Assembly (NCBI GenBank): GCA_030549495.1
Contig: JAUIRK010000267.1
Location: 104,524 to 168,523 of the forward strand
DNA from: Nectonema munidae
Lineage: Eukaryota > Nematomorpha > Nectonematoida > Nectonematidae
DNA: 64,000 nucleotides
Reading direction: 5' to 3'
Shown: piece after piece, positions 23,886 through 34,997 of the stretch
How positions within the stretch are numbered: position 1 is the first letter of the stretch
How the letters are laid out: every line of letters starts with the position of its first letter
The notes under the pieces: generated by a model
Database searches by the model: none
The model's input: the letters and a program-made list of their open reading frames with translations, nothing else
Told to the model about the DNA's origin: nothing
Program-made: the position numbers and the translations under genes

Positions 23886-23954
23886 CCCTATTAGTGCTGG
23901 GCAAAATTTGTCCGCTCAAGTGCTGGGAGGGGCGTAAAGTGCCCCCCCCCCCCC
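23886..23954 (+). repeat. Left terminal repeat of TTAA copy 1
   Basis: It starts CCCTATTAGTGCTGGG, then CAAAATTTGTCCGCTCA, then a second AGTGCTGGG, and a GGGGCGTAAAGTGCCCC hairpin running into a C homopolymer. The first 45 bases are identical to the reverse complement of the outer end of copy 2 (39923-39967). The right end of copy 1 has only one AGTGCTGGG, so the two ends of the element differ. Confidence 0.8.
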
Positions 23955-23969
23955 ATTTTTCTTTCAAAT

Positions 23970-24670
23970 ATGCTGAATTCAGAGGTGATATTCATTTTTT
24001 ATGAAAATCAATCAAACCTGTCAAAAAATTGATCTAAATGTGACAGCTCATCTCAAAAAGGAACTTTTTATCTAAATAATTATATAATGTTTTTTACACA
24101 CCCATTTTCAAGCATGCTGAATTCAGCGGTGATATCCATTTTTTATAAAAATCAATTAAAGTTATCAATGCATTGTTTTATATATGATAGCTCATCTTAA
24201 AAAGAAACTTTTTATCTAAGTAATAATATAAAGTTTTTTACACATATATACCCATTTTTAAGCATGCGTAATTCAGTGGTGATATTCATTTTTTATGAAA
24301 ATCAATCAAAACTGTCAAAAAAATAATTTTTCGTGAAAAGAAAGGAGCAGGCACGGTTTTTTGAATTAGAGAATTACGTTAAATAGAAAGTATAGAGAGA
24401 TGATGAAGTTTACCGTGTATGGCATTTTACACACATATACCCATTTTCAAGTAGGCTGTGTTTACTGGTTATATTCCTTTTTTTAATAAAAATTAGTCAA
24501 ACCTGACAAAATAATTTAAATATGACAGCCCATGTCAAAATTAAAATGTTTATTCTTATAAAAAGTTTTTTATACATTTCAAGTATGTAGAATTTAATGG
24601 TGATGTTCATTTTTTATGAAATCAATAAAACCTGTCAAAAAAATCGATTAAACCTGTAAATCAATGTCAA
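23970..24670. repeat. Outer tandem array of TTAA copy 1, about 5 units of about 150 bp
   Basis: Units are marked by GTCAAAAAATTGATC/CTGACAAAATAAT-type steps near 24018, 24168, 24309, 24497 and 24634, each with ATTTTTTATGAAAATCAAT and CCCATTTTCAAGCATG. One unit carries an extra GAGCAGGCACGGTTTTTTG segment, which also occurs in copy 2 at about 38.70 kb. The unit is AT-rich and non-coding. Confidence 0.8.
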
Positions 24671-24879
24671 ATATATAAACATAAAAATAACTTCTACTTG
24701 TAGTATTTCTCTGGCAATTATTTTCTTAATTTATTTAATAAACCAACTTTAGGTGTTTAATTCACTCAAAATATTTCATTCTACAGTAACATATGTAACT
24801 CGATAGGACCTCCATCTTTTTGGCTACAAATTCGTTATCGGCTCGTAGTCTCTACGTCATATTATAATTTACAGTATGT

Positions 24880-27800
24880 CAGGCGCGGATTCAAGAAATG
24901 TAAATAGGAGGGGCGCAAAACGTGCACAAGTATGTATTAGCTGTTTTGATGGGGGTCTCTTGATGAAAAGTCACCATTATCAAAACTCTCTGAATCAAAA
25001 TCTCTTTAACGAAACCCACAACCTTTCATCATGAAGATAACCAAAATCATAGCATATTAAATAAAACAGGTAAATAACTAAAAAAAAGATAGAGGTATTG
25101 AAATTAAATTTATTGCAAAAATCCCTCAAAAACTAAATCGTATGTTTAGTTATTTCTCTGCCAAGGGATTGATGAGAAGCATTCTTCGTGGTTGTTGTCT
25201 GGCATACATTTCAACGACTGCATCAACATCAATGTTGATGTCCCGGGATACATAAAGAAGAAGAAGCGCATTTAATCTTTCTTCCGTCATAGAACTCCTG
25301 GATGCTCCTTTAATATGTTTTAGAGAGGAGTTTCCACGTTCAACTCCACTTGAAGAAACTGCTGTTAGTTGTAAAAAATGTAAAACTTTAGTAATGTTCG
25401 GAAATAGATTTGGACAGGTTCTTATGTCTGATAGCGTGGAAACTAAAGTGGTTGGAGTGTCTTCTTGGCTAAGCTATAACTTCTTCCAAAGCTCTAGTTC
25501 TTGAGAAAATGTAGAAGAGGATGGTAAGTCGGTATTGTGAAAATCAATTAGGGAAGAAACTGTTTCCTCTGTAATTTTGCAAAGATTGCTTGGTAGCAAG
25601 TAAAAACCACGAAGAGCTGCTTTAGCAAGTGTACTAAATCTGATATCCATTTGTTGTACAACACCATCCACAAATGGTATGAAAACTGCTCGTTTGAAAT
25701 ACTCCTTTGCATCTACAGCTTCAATATTATTTCTAAGTGTTTGCTTACTGCATCTTCTAGGAATTGTCATTGAAATGCCAGCTAAGTTTATCATTTTTTC
25801 TGAATTTGAATATATGATATCATATTCAGCTTCATTGGTTCTTGCAGATTTGAGAGTTTCCCTAATCAGTTCTACCATGTTGTAAGCTTGAATTACGTCC
25901 ATTTCAGTTCCCTGCAGTTTGTTGCTGAGTCCCATGAAGTATCCAAAAATATATAACACTGTTTGGAAACTGATGATAACTGTGCAATCTGTTATGCGCT
26001 TCATTAGCCCATATGCCTCTGTTACGGCCTTGCCATCCCATCCGCATTCATAAGAGCCAATTGCATCCAAACATGCAAGTAAAGCTTCATAAAGATCTTC
26101 AAAATCCTGCGGTGTTGTTATTTTTTCTACCCATCGTGTTTCACAAAATATCTTCATTTTTGACTTTGTAATAACACTTTTTGTTGTCCTTTCTTTGTTG
26201 ATGGTATTTACAGATTGTTCAAGACGCCTACATCTCTTTGGGGAGATATGAAAAAAAATTCCGAGTTGTTTTATTACGTCTAACATTAGATGAATTTCTC
26301 GCACCTGACTACTCTTGCAGAGAACAAGATTTAAATCGTGGTTACTGCAGTAATGATATGTTGCTTTTGGAGATATTTCTAGAAATTTTGCAGCAAAACC
26401 ATTGTACTTTCCTGACATGTTTGCTGCCCCATCCACTGTTTGGGAACGACAGAATCCTACATCTATTCCAGCAGTAGAAAGTGATTTAATAACATTTTCA
26501 CAAATGTCCAGCCCCCTTGTGCTTTCACATTGTACAAATTCAAACAACCTTTCGATAGGTTTATTATCACGTGTATAGCGTAAAGCAATTCCTAGTTGTT
26601 CCCAATTGCTTACATCATTTACCTCATCACATTGTAGTCCGAAGTATGGTCCAAATGGCTGTTCATATAATTCTCTAACAATTTCACTCTGTATATATCT
26701 TTTAATGCAACCCAATAGTTCATTTTGACAAGTTTTAGAAGTATATTTTGCATTTTTTTTACAATTTTTAAAATGATCTGCTAAAATGTAATCCCCAGAG
26801 TCTATTCTAAAGTTTAAAAGTTCCTTAAAATTACCATGGTTGTAGTCAGTGCAATTTATTGTGTCGTCATCTCTGTGGCCTCGTAAGGCAATTCCGCGTC
26901 GGCCACAAAATATCAATGATTTTGTAATAGACTTAAGAATTTTTCGATTCCGTTCTATCCTTTCAGCAGAGCATACGTTTAGTGAGGCATCAACACGCTT
27001 AGAAAGATTTTGGTATGTTTCGACGAAAGTTTTCATTCTAAACATTGATGACAAGTGATATTCAGTTACACTATGATTTTTTATATCTTCTTTTGCATCT
27101 TTCCAATTATTATACACTTCCGTTATGAACTTTTTTCCAGATCGATGTGAATTGTTCGGAAAAAAACGGCATGCAATACAAAAAATGCCGTCTTTTAATT
27201 TAGAATAACCAATAAACTTAAAAATGTTGAACCACTCTCTTTGACAATGCCGTTTCATTTCGCCAGTCGCTTTTCTTTTATCCTTGTATAGTTTTGAGGG
27301 AAACTTGAAAGTTGGTTCTGGAAAGCGCTTCTCAATAAAGTAAAACTTCATCTGATCGTTAGCTTTATGATCAAAAAGACTAATGTCTGGCAAGTTATTT
27401 TCAAGTGCTTCCTGTCTCTCAGTAGAAATATTGTTTTGAGTATGTTCAACAAGAAATGTTGTAGGCAAATCATCAGTATCCATGATTTGACTACTAGGGC
27501 CAGCTTCCAAGTTTTCACTAAAAGTTTCTTTAGTAACAAGTTTGTCTGAGGTTATTTGAATACGTTCGGCATTATCACTTGAAAGTCTTAAATAAAAAGT
27601 AAACATATATCTAAAAAAAATTTTTAAGTGAAAAAAAACTTTTTCTTGCCATCTTCTGTGTTTCTTGATTTGAAGTAATCTGATATTTTTCTTTTGTTCA
27701 TTATCAAAAAAAAACGAATTCAGGAATAGTTACTTGTTTATATAGTAATTAATCAAAAAAAATTTTGATCAAACAAAAATCTAAAAATATTAATCAGAAT

Positions 27801-28203
27801 GATCCAAAATTGTTAATACAAAATAATAATTATAACTTACTACGTTTACTCAATATAATAAGTTTATGTATTTCAAACACTTTAAGTCAAATTTGAAGAG
27901 TGGTCGTAAAATGAACTTTAAGATTTGCAAATAAACAGGCCATGAAACAACTAGAGAAAATTATATTTAAAAAATTTTTATATAGTTTTTTTAAATTAAC
28001 AAAAAACTTTTTCAAGAGTGCAATTTCCAAAACATTTTAAAGAGAATAGTAAAAAAATATAGAGAAAGTATTCATTAACTCCATCATTCAAACACAACAA
28101 ACATTATATTTGAAATTAAAAAATTTCAAATACACAAAACTAAATAACTTTGCCAGTTATTTTTTACTTTGATAATGCGCCCCCCCCCTTAAATCCGCCA
28201 CTG
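24880..28203 (-). mobile_element. ZMYM1-like hAT transposon with 8-bp target duplication
   Basis: The termini are CAGGCGCGGATTCAAG on the left and, in reverse complement, CAGTGGCGGATTTAAG on the right, close to the CAGTGGCGGATCCAGG ends common in animal hAT elements. A perfect 8-bp duplication CAGTATGT lies at 24872-24879 and 28204-28211. The inverted sister copy of the host element has the uninterrupted site (ACATACTG at 38288-38295). The 3324-bp element has a long transposase frame on the minus strand and GC-rich runs just inside both ends. Confidence 0.93.
25150..27701 (-). pseudogene. hAT transposase, ZMYM1/TTF-zinc-finger type, one internal stop
   Basis: This is a cut-and-paste transposase of the hAT branch that gave rise to ZMYM1-like and 52-kDa-repressor-like proteins. 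The main frame runs 27606-25474 (710 codons). It holds a TTF-type zinc finger (HCQREWFNIFKFIGY, FCIACRFFP, residues 120-185), a DUF4371-like region (220-320), first catalytic Asp in GLQCDEVND (residue 327), second in TVDGAANMSG (392), YHYCSNHDLNLVL (417-428) and ETRWVEK (489-495). After a single in-frame TAG (25474-25476) the same frame continues 107 codons to TAA at 25150, including the C-terminal dimerisation block VERGNSSLKHIKGASRSSMT with LNALLLLYVSRD. A likely first exon starts at ATG 27701 (MNKRKISDYFKSRNTEDGK), the usual N-terminus of this group, joined by a short intron. It is the best-preserved mobile reading frame here; host domestication is unlikely because the element ends are still present. 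Confidence 0.88.
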
Positions 28204-28211
28204 CAGTATGT

Positions 28212-29100
28212 AATTTTGCTATTCATTCTATGATGATCCTTTCTTGGTAGCTCTTTTTTCATTAAAAATTTATATTCTTCAATGGGTGTTCGAAAATTTT
28301 TTTATAATGATAAAATTACTTTTTTCCTCTCTCAAAGCATTCTGATTAAAGAATCTTCTTGATGATCTTAAACTTTTATCAGTATCGTATATTTTATTAT
28401 CAGGCCTGAATATTTGTCAACCAATCTCATTTCAAAGGTTTTTTTCTGATGAATCATTATTCGTGATGTTCATTGTTCAATTACAAAAAGTTGTCCACGT
28501 TCTTCATCTAAAAAATTATCTCTTTGACGCAAAAGGAAAAATATGGACAAATTCAATTTAAATTAAAAATATCTTGATAGTGACTAAATTCTCACATATT
28601 GACATCTGTGCCATTTTTGATAAATCTGACCTATTCTAAATTTTCAGATTTCCTACCCATCTTACCTAAATGTTAATTGTAATCCTAGATGATAAGCTAT
28701 AGATTTAAATATTTTTTATTTGTAAAAGAGGAACTTCTTTTTCACAATCAAAATCTTTTTTGAAGCATCTAATATTATATAATTAAACCACTTCCTAGTT
28801 CATTAGAACATGGTAGATCTTCCATTTAGTCAAGATACATATTTTTTTTTAATTATTTGTTTTGATCACATGTTATTTTTTCAATTAGTTTTCAACTTGG
28901 TTCCTTCTCTCATACAAATTTTCAAAAGATTTTATAATACGTTTTGTTTTTTTTAATAAATATTTCATACTCAAGATGATTGTAGAAAGTATTATAAGCC
29001 AAAATATACAAAAAAAAAGTATATTTTTACTATATACCTAATATGCAGCCATTTTTTGAAATTTTTTTTACAGAACTGATTTTCAGGCATACATTAGTAA
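28212..29100. other. Unique segment of TTAA copy 1
   Basis: AT-rich and non-coding. It matches, in reverse complement, about 37.40-38.29 kb in copy 2 and shows which part of the element is neither TIR nor array. No open frame is shared by the two copies. Confidence 0.6.
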
Positions 29101-29149
29101 TTCAATTGCCACTTCGAGATATTTTTTAACTGTATTATCCAAAATCCAG

Positions 29150-30290
29150 TACAGAAATAAAATAAGCATAGTCGATTTGGTATAAAACAGATACTTTATT
29201 TTTTGAAAATATTTTTGAAGACAGTATCTAGAAGTAAACCGCAAATCTAATTGAAGCTTTCAGATATTTTAAAACCATAAATGCCAAACCTGAGTCCAAA
29301 AATGAAACCAGCATCTTCCATTTGGCATAAAAACAGATATTTTATTTAAATTTCAAAAATATTTCTGTAGACATTAGACGTTAATCGAACATTTGATTGA
29401 CACTTTCAGACATTTAAACCTATAAATGCAAAAAATGATTTCAGAAATAAGAATTATCATGGTCGAATTGGTATAAAAACATATATTTGATGTAAAATTA
29501 GAGAGAATATTTTGGGATATAGTTTTCAGACATAAACCGCAAATTTGATTGACACTAGCAGTAAAACCTCTAAATGCGAAAACTGTGTTCAGAAATGAAA
29601 TAATCATGATCTATTTGCTATAAAAACATATATTTCATGTAAAATTTGAATCAATATTTTTGGAAACAAATTTTGGAACTAGACGGAAATTTGATTGATA
29701 CTTATAGGTATTTTCAAATTCAAATTGCAAAAATTGAGTCCATAAATGAAACTATCATGGTTGATTTGGTATAAAAACATATATCTAATTGTAAAATTTG
29801 AATGAATGTTTTTGGAGACAATTTTTAGAAGTAAACCGCAAATTTGATTAACACTTATAGGTATTTTCAAATCCTAAATGTAAAAATGAGTCCAGAAATG
29901 AAAACAACATAATCGATTTGGTATAAAAATGTGAAGTAATGTTTTTAGAAACAATTTTCAGAAGTAAACCGCAAATTTGATTAAAACTTATAGGTATTTT
30001 CAGATCCTAAACGTAAAAAATGAGTCTAGAAATTAAATCAGCATAGCCGATTTAGTATAACATATATATTTTATGTAAAATGTGAAGGAATGTTTTTGGA
30101 GACAATTTTCAGAAGTAAACCGCAAATTTGATTAACACTTATAGCTATAGGTATTTTCAAATCCTAAATGTAAAAAATGAGTCCAGAAATGAAAATAATA
30201 TGATTGATTTGGTATAAAACATATATTTTATGTAAAATGTGAAGGAATGTTTTTGGAGACAATTTTCAGAAGTAAACCTTTGAAGGTATA
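29150..30290. repeat. Inner tandem array of TTAA copy 1, about 7 units of about 150 bp
   Basis: Units are marked by AGAAGTAAACCGCAAATTTG and relatives near 29230, 29385, 29537, 29680, 29827, 29960 and 30110, with GGTATAAAACATATATTTTA and GTTTTTGGAGACAATTTTCA between them. Spacing is about 133-155 bases. Short ORFs in it are repeat artefacts. Confidence 0.82.
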
Positions 30291-30508
30291 TTTTATTAGA
30301 TATATTTTTGATCAATCAAAATTTTGATTGACATTTTCTAAAAAGTAGCCATGATTATTGAAAAAATTAAATATATAAAGAGTTATGCGTTCCAAACTCT
30401 ATATAATTATAAATTTTAAGGATATTATATAATATAGATCCTACGTTATAAGGAAAATTTGAAGGGATATGATTCAGCCAATTTTCTACAATTAATTTTT
30501 TAGTGAAG

Positions 30509-30546
30509 GAGGGGGGCGTTTTACGCCCCCCCCAGCACTAATAGGG
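30509..30546 (-). repeat. Right terminal repeat of TTAA copy 1
   Basis: Read inward from the right it is CCCTATTAGTGCTGGG followed by a G-run and a hairpin (GGGGGGCGT-TTT-ACGCCCCCC on the plus strand, 9-bp stem). It lacks the 26-base second block found at the left end. Confidence 0.8.
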
Positions 30547-30550
30547 TTAA

Positions 30551-30776
30551 CGCTTTTTACAAGTTATTAATGTATTCCGTTTCCACGGCTGAATGCGAAC
30601 GTGGGTTTAGTGCGATGAATGAAATCTGTACATCAGAACGTAATCAGATGAGTGTACAAGCATGTGATACTTTTCTTTTTCTGAATACCAATGGACCCCC
30701 GAATTCCCGGGTAGATTTTACAAAATACGTTCAAAAACCATCGATCTGCAATCAGCCAGGATCGAAAGACAGATGA
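30551..30776 (+). pseudogene. KIAA1586-like hAT transposase, C-terminal dimerisation block
   Basis: VSTAECERGFSAMNEICTSE (about 30579-30640), ending about 50 residues later at TGA 30774-30776, is the hAT C-terminal dimerisation region. It is the missing 3' part of the gene at 21.71-23.89 kb. Coding sequence is recognisable directly after the right TTAA (AFYKLL in the frame that leads into the block). Removing the inserted element and one TTAA would place both parts next to each other, offset by one frame, so the gene was probably already decayed, or decayed later, near this point. Confidence 0.85.
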
Positions 30777-31790
30777 TTTGTGTGCCTTATCTTCCAGGCA
30801 CCTTCTTTTTTCAACAAAGTGAATTTCGAAGAATTTTTCAATTACACTTTTTTATGTTAAAATAAAGATTAAAATTGTTGTATTGTAAATTGTAATTCTC
30901 TCTATCGAGTAAGTAGGCCATTCAATAATATAGCGTAACTCTTGTATATTCCGTGTTTGTCATGACCCATATTCATAAGAATTCTCACTGAGACTTTTTT
31001 AATCTATAGAACGTATGGTATCCATCTCAAAATATTGGCAGTGTAGTAGCATGTAGCTTTAGACATGCATACAAGAATGTGATTTTATTTGAGATTTTGA
31101 TCTTTTTAATAGAAGTAGACCTCATGGGAAGTATCCTACAACGTTTGTGTTTCTATGTGAGGGGTCACTCCACACAGCAGAGCATCCCTCAGTGAAAATT
31201 TTCTACTTCACACCGTGCTTATGTGAGACAAATGCCCAAAAAAGGAGGAAAAAATATAAAGTAGAACAAATAAATAATTATCAATAAATTTTACTCATTT
31301 CTCACAGAATAACATTTTTTCCTTTCTTCTTTTAATAAAACTTCGGGCATTAATATAAAAATGATATTTTAGATATATTTCAAAAGTCGTCCATTTAAAT
31401 AACAGGATAATAAAAATTAAAAATAAATACAAAATATATAAAAAAGATATAGCAAACCGACAAAAAAAATATATAAATATATTTTATAATAAGAAGGAAA
31501 GAATCAAATAGATTTTCAAAAAAAAATAATTTTATTTTTTGACTTTACGAACAAAATAAATCTACTCAATATTTCGACCTTGTGGTCTCAAGAGTGTCTA
31601 CAATGAAAGCAAAACATATTAGAACCAAATGTTGTGTAACTAAAATAAGTAGAATGAGCGCGTAATTGTATGTGAAATTAAATATGGTTAGTAACATAAT
31701 ATATTATTTACATATTTACCTATAAACATTTTTTAGTAAAAAGAAGAATATTACATTAAAAAGCTACAGTCTACAATGGTTCATTTCCAA
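30777..31790. other. Non-coding AT-rich DNA
   Basis: Probably the 3' flank of the KIAA1586-like hAT. I looked for a right terminus with an 8-bp duplication and could not support one. CCCTCAGTGAAAATTTT at about 31187 resembles CCCTCAGTGAAATAATTTT near 20974 in the same orientation, too little to call. Confidence 0.4.
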
Positions 31791-32353
31791 CCTGTATACT
31801 GCGATAGTTCATCTCCAACCTGTCAGTTCATATTTTGCTCGATGTAACATTTGATATACCTCATTCGGGGGGACGATGTTAAATAAGTTATTACCTATAT
31901 TTTGTAATTTTTTCACGATAATAAATAGAAGAGAAAGATATATTTGAAAAGAATAAATATTTTTTGATTTTTTAAAGAATATTTTTCGATTCTTTGATTA
32001 CAGGATTTTCTATTAATTATTATTTGAAAAAAATATTATTTAATATCGTGCAAATTGCAAAAATATAGGCAATAACTTTTGTAACATTGTATGAGGTATA
32101 TCAAATCTTACATCTAGCAAAATATGAACAGAAAGTTTCCAATTTTTTGATTTTTGAGAGAATATTTTTTGATTTTTTGATTACAGAATTTTATTTTGAT
32201 TATTTGAAAGATATATTATTTAATATCGTGAAAAAATTGCAAAAATATGGGTAATAACTTATGTAACATCGCCTTCCGAATGACGTATATAAAATCTTAC
32301 ATCTAGCAAAATATGAACTGACAGGGTGGAGATGAACCATCGCAGCATACAGG
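31791..32353. mobile_element. Three-arm long inverted-repeat element
   Basis: The left arm starts CCTGTATACTGCGATAGTTC at 31791 and runs about 130 bases to TTTTTCACGATA. Its reverse complement ends at 32353 (ATCGCAGCATACAGG). A second, partial reverse-complement arm lies at about 32045-32130, so the right arm is tandemly duplicated. The arms carry TCATATTTTGCTAGATGTAA and ATAAGTTATTACC. Long arms with an AT-rich centre suggest a foldback-type or long-TIR MITE. No transposase is present, and flank duplications are unclear. Confidence 0.65.
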
Positions 32354-33009
32354 TAGTAGATTAACAATCATAGTATACAGGTATATAGGTAATAACTTAT
32401 GTAGCATTTATGTAATAAATGAACATAAGTAACTATACTTTAAAAATTTTTTTAACATACTATAAGAGTGCCATATTCAACGTGAGTTTGAAACCGATTA
32501 TTCCAAGATTGCTTTTTACCGAGATGGAGTTTTCTAAGACCGAGATTTGCTAGCGCAGAATTTACACTGAACCAAAAAACACGTGGTACTTTATTGACAC
32601 CTTTTTTTCATTGGAAAAGAGGTATTTTATGAAATTTGAAGTAATTCTATTTGATAAATATCAATAAATTTTCTAAAAATCCTGATCGAAAACTTTTACA
32701 TCTAAATAGGAACTGATTCTGTCAATTTTCGACGGATTTCTCATTGACAATCGTTATTATATTTTACTTTACTTTTCTCTTGCCTAAAACTTCCTTCCCT
32801 TTTCAGCCTATTTTACCACTACTAGCGATCTGTTAAGGCTTTTTGTAAAAAAATTAAGAATAAAACGTGAATTTTTGTTGAACTTTCCAAAAAAACCAAG
32901 AAATGTTTAGAACAACGATGTCTTAAAAAGTTGTAAGTCCATCCATGACGAGGGGCCGGCTTTTAAGACCAGCTTCCCCCACAACCTAAAATAAAGCTCA
33001 TATTTCAGA
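32354..33009. other. Non-coding DNA
   Basis: No gene found. GGGGCCGGCTTTTAAGACCA near 32951 might be a worn relative of the G/C hairpin seen at the ends of the TTAA element, since an old copy of that element follows, but the match is weak. Confidence 0.35.
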
Positions 33010-34310
33010 AATTTTTTTAAATCGCTATTAAAATCTTTTTCTACCAATTTTTCAGTATTTGAATCACTTAACTGTCAATCAAATTCAAAAGTACACCTAC
33101 AACTTTGGTGTATATTAGATACATTCTTGAAAACTTATAATCATATACAGTTTTCAACGCATAACGCTTATATATATAATTTTATAATATTAATCAACAT
33201 TTTTATTGATGATATAAAATTACTTATAAAAACATTCATTCATTCAAATTTTAGAAGAAATATAGGTTTTATACCAAATAGACCAGGCTAATTTAATTTA
33301 TGGACTCAATTTTTGCATTTAGAATTTGAAAATACATATAATTGATTCTAATTTTACATAAAATATATGTAGTATATCGAATAGACCATTCTGGTTTCAT
33401 TTCTGGACTCAGTTTGCACATTTATAGTTTGAAAATATTTCAAAGTATCAATCAAATCAATTTACATCTGAAAATTGTTTCCAAAATATTTTTCAAATTA
33501 AAAAAAATGTGTTTTTATACTAAATCGAGCATGGTAATTTCATTTCAGCACTCTGTTTTGACCGTTATTCTGAAAAAAACCTAAAAGTCGTAATCGAAAT
33601 AGTAATGCATATCCGAAAATTATTTATAAAAATATAGATACGCATTTTTAATATAATTTTTTATACTAAATCGACAATGCTGATTTCATTTCTGGGCTCA
33701 GTTATTGAAATTAGGTCCTAAGAAAGTGTGAAATTATCAATCAATTTTACCATTTTGGAAAAAACAGTCTGCGTGCTTTTAGAATTTTTATAATAATATA
33801 AATTTTCTTCTGAATTCAGCTTTTGAACTGATTTATTTTGCTACTTGATTGGAAATCGTCATTCAAAATTTTGATTCACGATGAAAAACTCTCTAAATAT
33901 ATCATAAAAATTTGAAAGACTTTTTATACTAAATTGACCAGGCTTATTCTTCATGGTTTTCTTTATTTCCTTGTTCTAAATGGGTTTTCTTCATGGACCA
34001 CCAATTTGTTATATTTTACCTGGGGACAGCCAGAAATATTACGTAATCTCCGGTTAAGAACACCAGAGTTAGAATATAAACTGTCCTGATATCAAATGTG
34101 AAGATTTAGTCGGTATAAAGATAGTTTGATAATTTGAATAAATCTTGGCTATCTTTTTTCTTTTTCATTAAACAGAGAATCTTTTAAATATATATTTTAG
34201 ATAATGAAGGTGTCAAACTTTTTGTAATCGAAGAAAGAGCATCATGAACAGTAATGTAGCTAGAAATTTTATTTGGAGGGTTAAAAAATTGTCTGAAATT
34301 GGAGTAACAA
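33010..34310. mobile_element. Older, partial third copy of the TTAA element
   Basis: Same orientation as copy 2 but clearly diverged. AACTGTCAATCAAA (33070), the ACTTATAATCATATACAGTT and AACGCATAACGCTTA block (33133-33172), inner-array units (GGTTTTATACCAAATAGACC at 33265, and further units to about 33700) and a block matching about 37.90-38.05 kb (TTTAGATAATGAAGGTGTCA with AACTTTTTGTAAT, near 34200-34230) follow in the order of copy 2. No outer array and no termini are recognisable. Confidence 0.65.
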
Positions 34311-34997
34311 TTGTTGCTTATAACAACTCTATATCCTTGTGTACATGAATTCCTATATCTCTGTGTCTGTTTCTGTTTCTTCCTTCACATTTCTGATTTT
34401 ATCTTGGTCCATAATTCTTATTTTATTCCTCATATTCTGCTCTACAAGTAATTTTTTATTATAAATTTGCGTTCTTATTTGCATGTTACCAAAATAAGAT
34501 TGAAGCTTACAAATTTAAAAATAAAATACGCAACCTATCTTTTGACAAAATACTTATTCTAAAAATATAAAGCAAAAAACAAATAAAATTTAAATATAGA
34601 AAATGATGGAATCAGTGATGTTTAGAGTGAGCACCTCATATCTAATTGCTTCTGCTTCCTACTACCAAAAAAAAACTGCTTCCGCTTCCGAAGTTTTATG
34701 TCAATAAGCGACCAGTATTAAAAAAATATATAAAAAATCTAAGAAAATATCATAATAAAAAAATTTATTCTCAAAAAAATTTAAAACTAAAACAAAATAC
34801 TTGATTTTTAACATAACTTATTCATTCGAAGAAAAAGAATTGAATTTAAAAGGTCTTTGTTTATATTTGATCTGTTGTTTCTCAAAATAAGCTTCAATAT
34901 AAAGTTGTTTCTAAAAATAAGCTTAAGCTGAGAAAATATTCTTTTAACTGAAATTTGTGTGGCTGATAAAGCAGTTACAGTTTGACATGTTAACTTG
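34311..34997. other. Spacer between old and young TTAA-element copies
   Basis: AT-rich and non-coding. CTTCTGCTTCCTACTACC and GCTTCCGCTTCCGAAG (34645-34700) look like part of another decayed transposon end. A TTAA (34990-34993) sits just before the truncated inner end of copy 2. Confidence 0.4.

Larger units (their letters stand above)
23886..30546. mobile_element. TTAA element copy 1 (piggyBac-like, non-autonomous), carrying a nested hAT
   Basis: Flanked by TTAA at 23882-23885 and 30547-30550. Both ends begin CCCTATTAGTGCTGGG in inverted orientation, so TTAA plus CCC ends point to the piggyBac superfamily. The element splits a hAT gene whose C-terminal block resumes just after the right TTAA. 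No piggyBac transposase is present. Internal order: left TIR, outer 150-bp array (23970-24670), unique DNA, a nested hAT (24880-28203), unique DNA (28212-29100), inner 150-bp array (29150-30290), a short unique end, right TIR. Without the hAT and its duplication it is 3329 bp. A second inverted copy lies at 34998-39967. Confidence 0.78.

Noticed and set aside
18320-31200. CCCCCTCAGTG-type motifs at about 18330, 20970 and 31187 as possible ends of one hAT element
   Set aside because: All three point the same way, so they cannot be an inverted pair, and no matching 8-bp duplications flank them.
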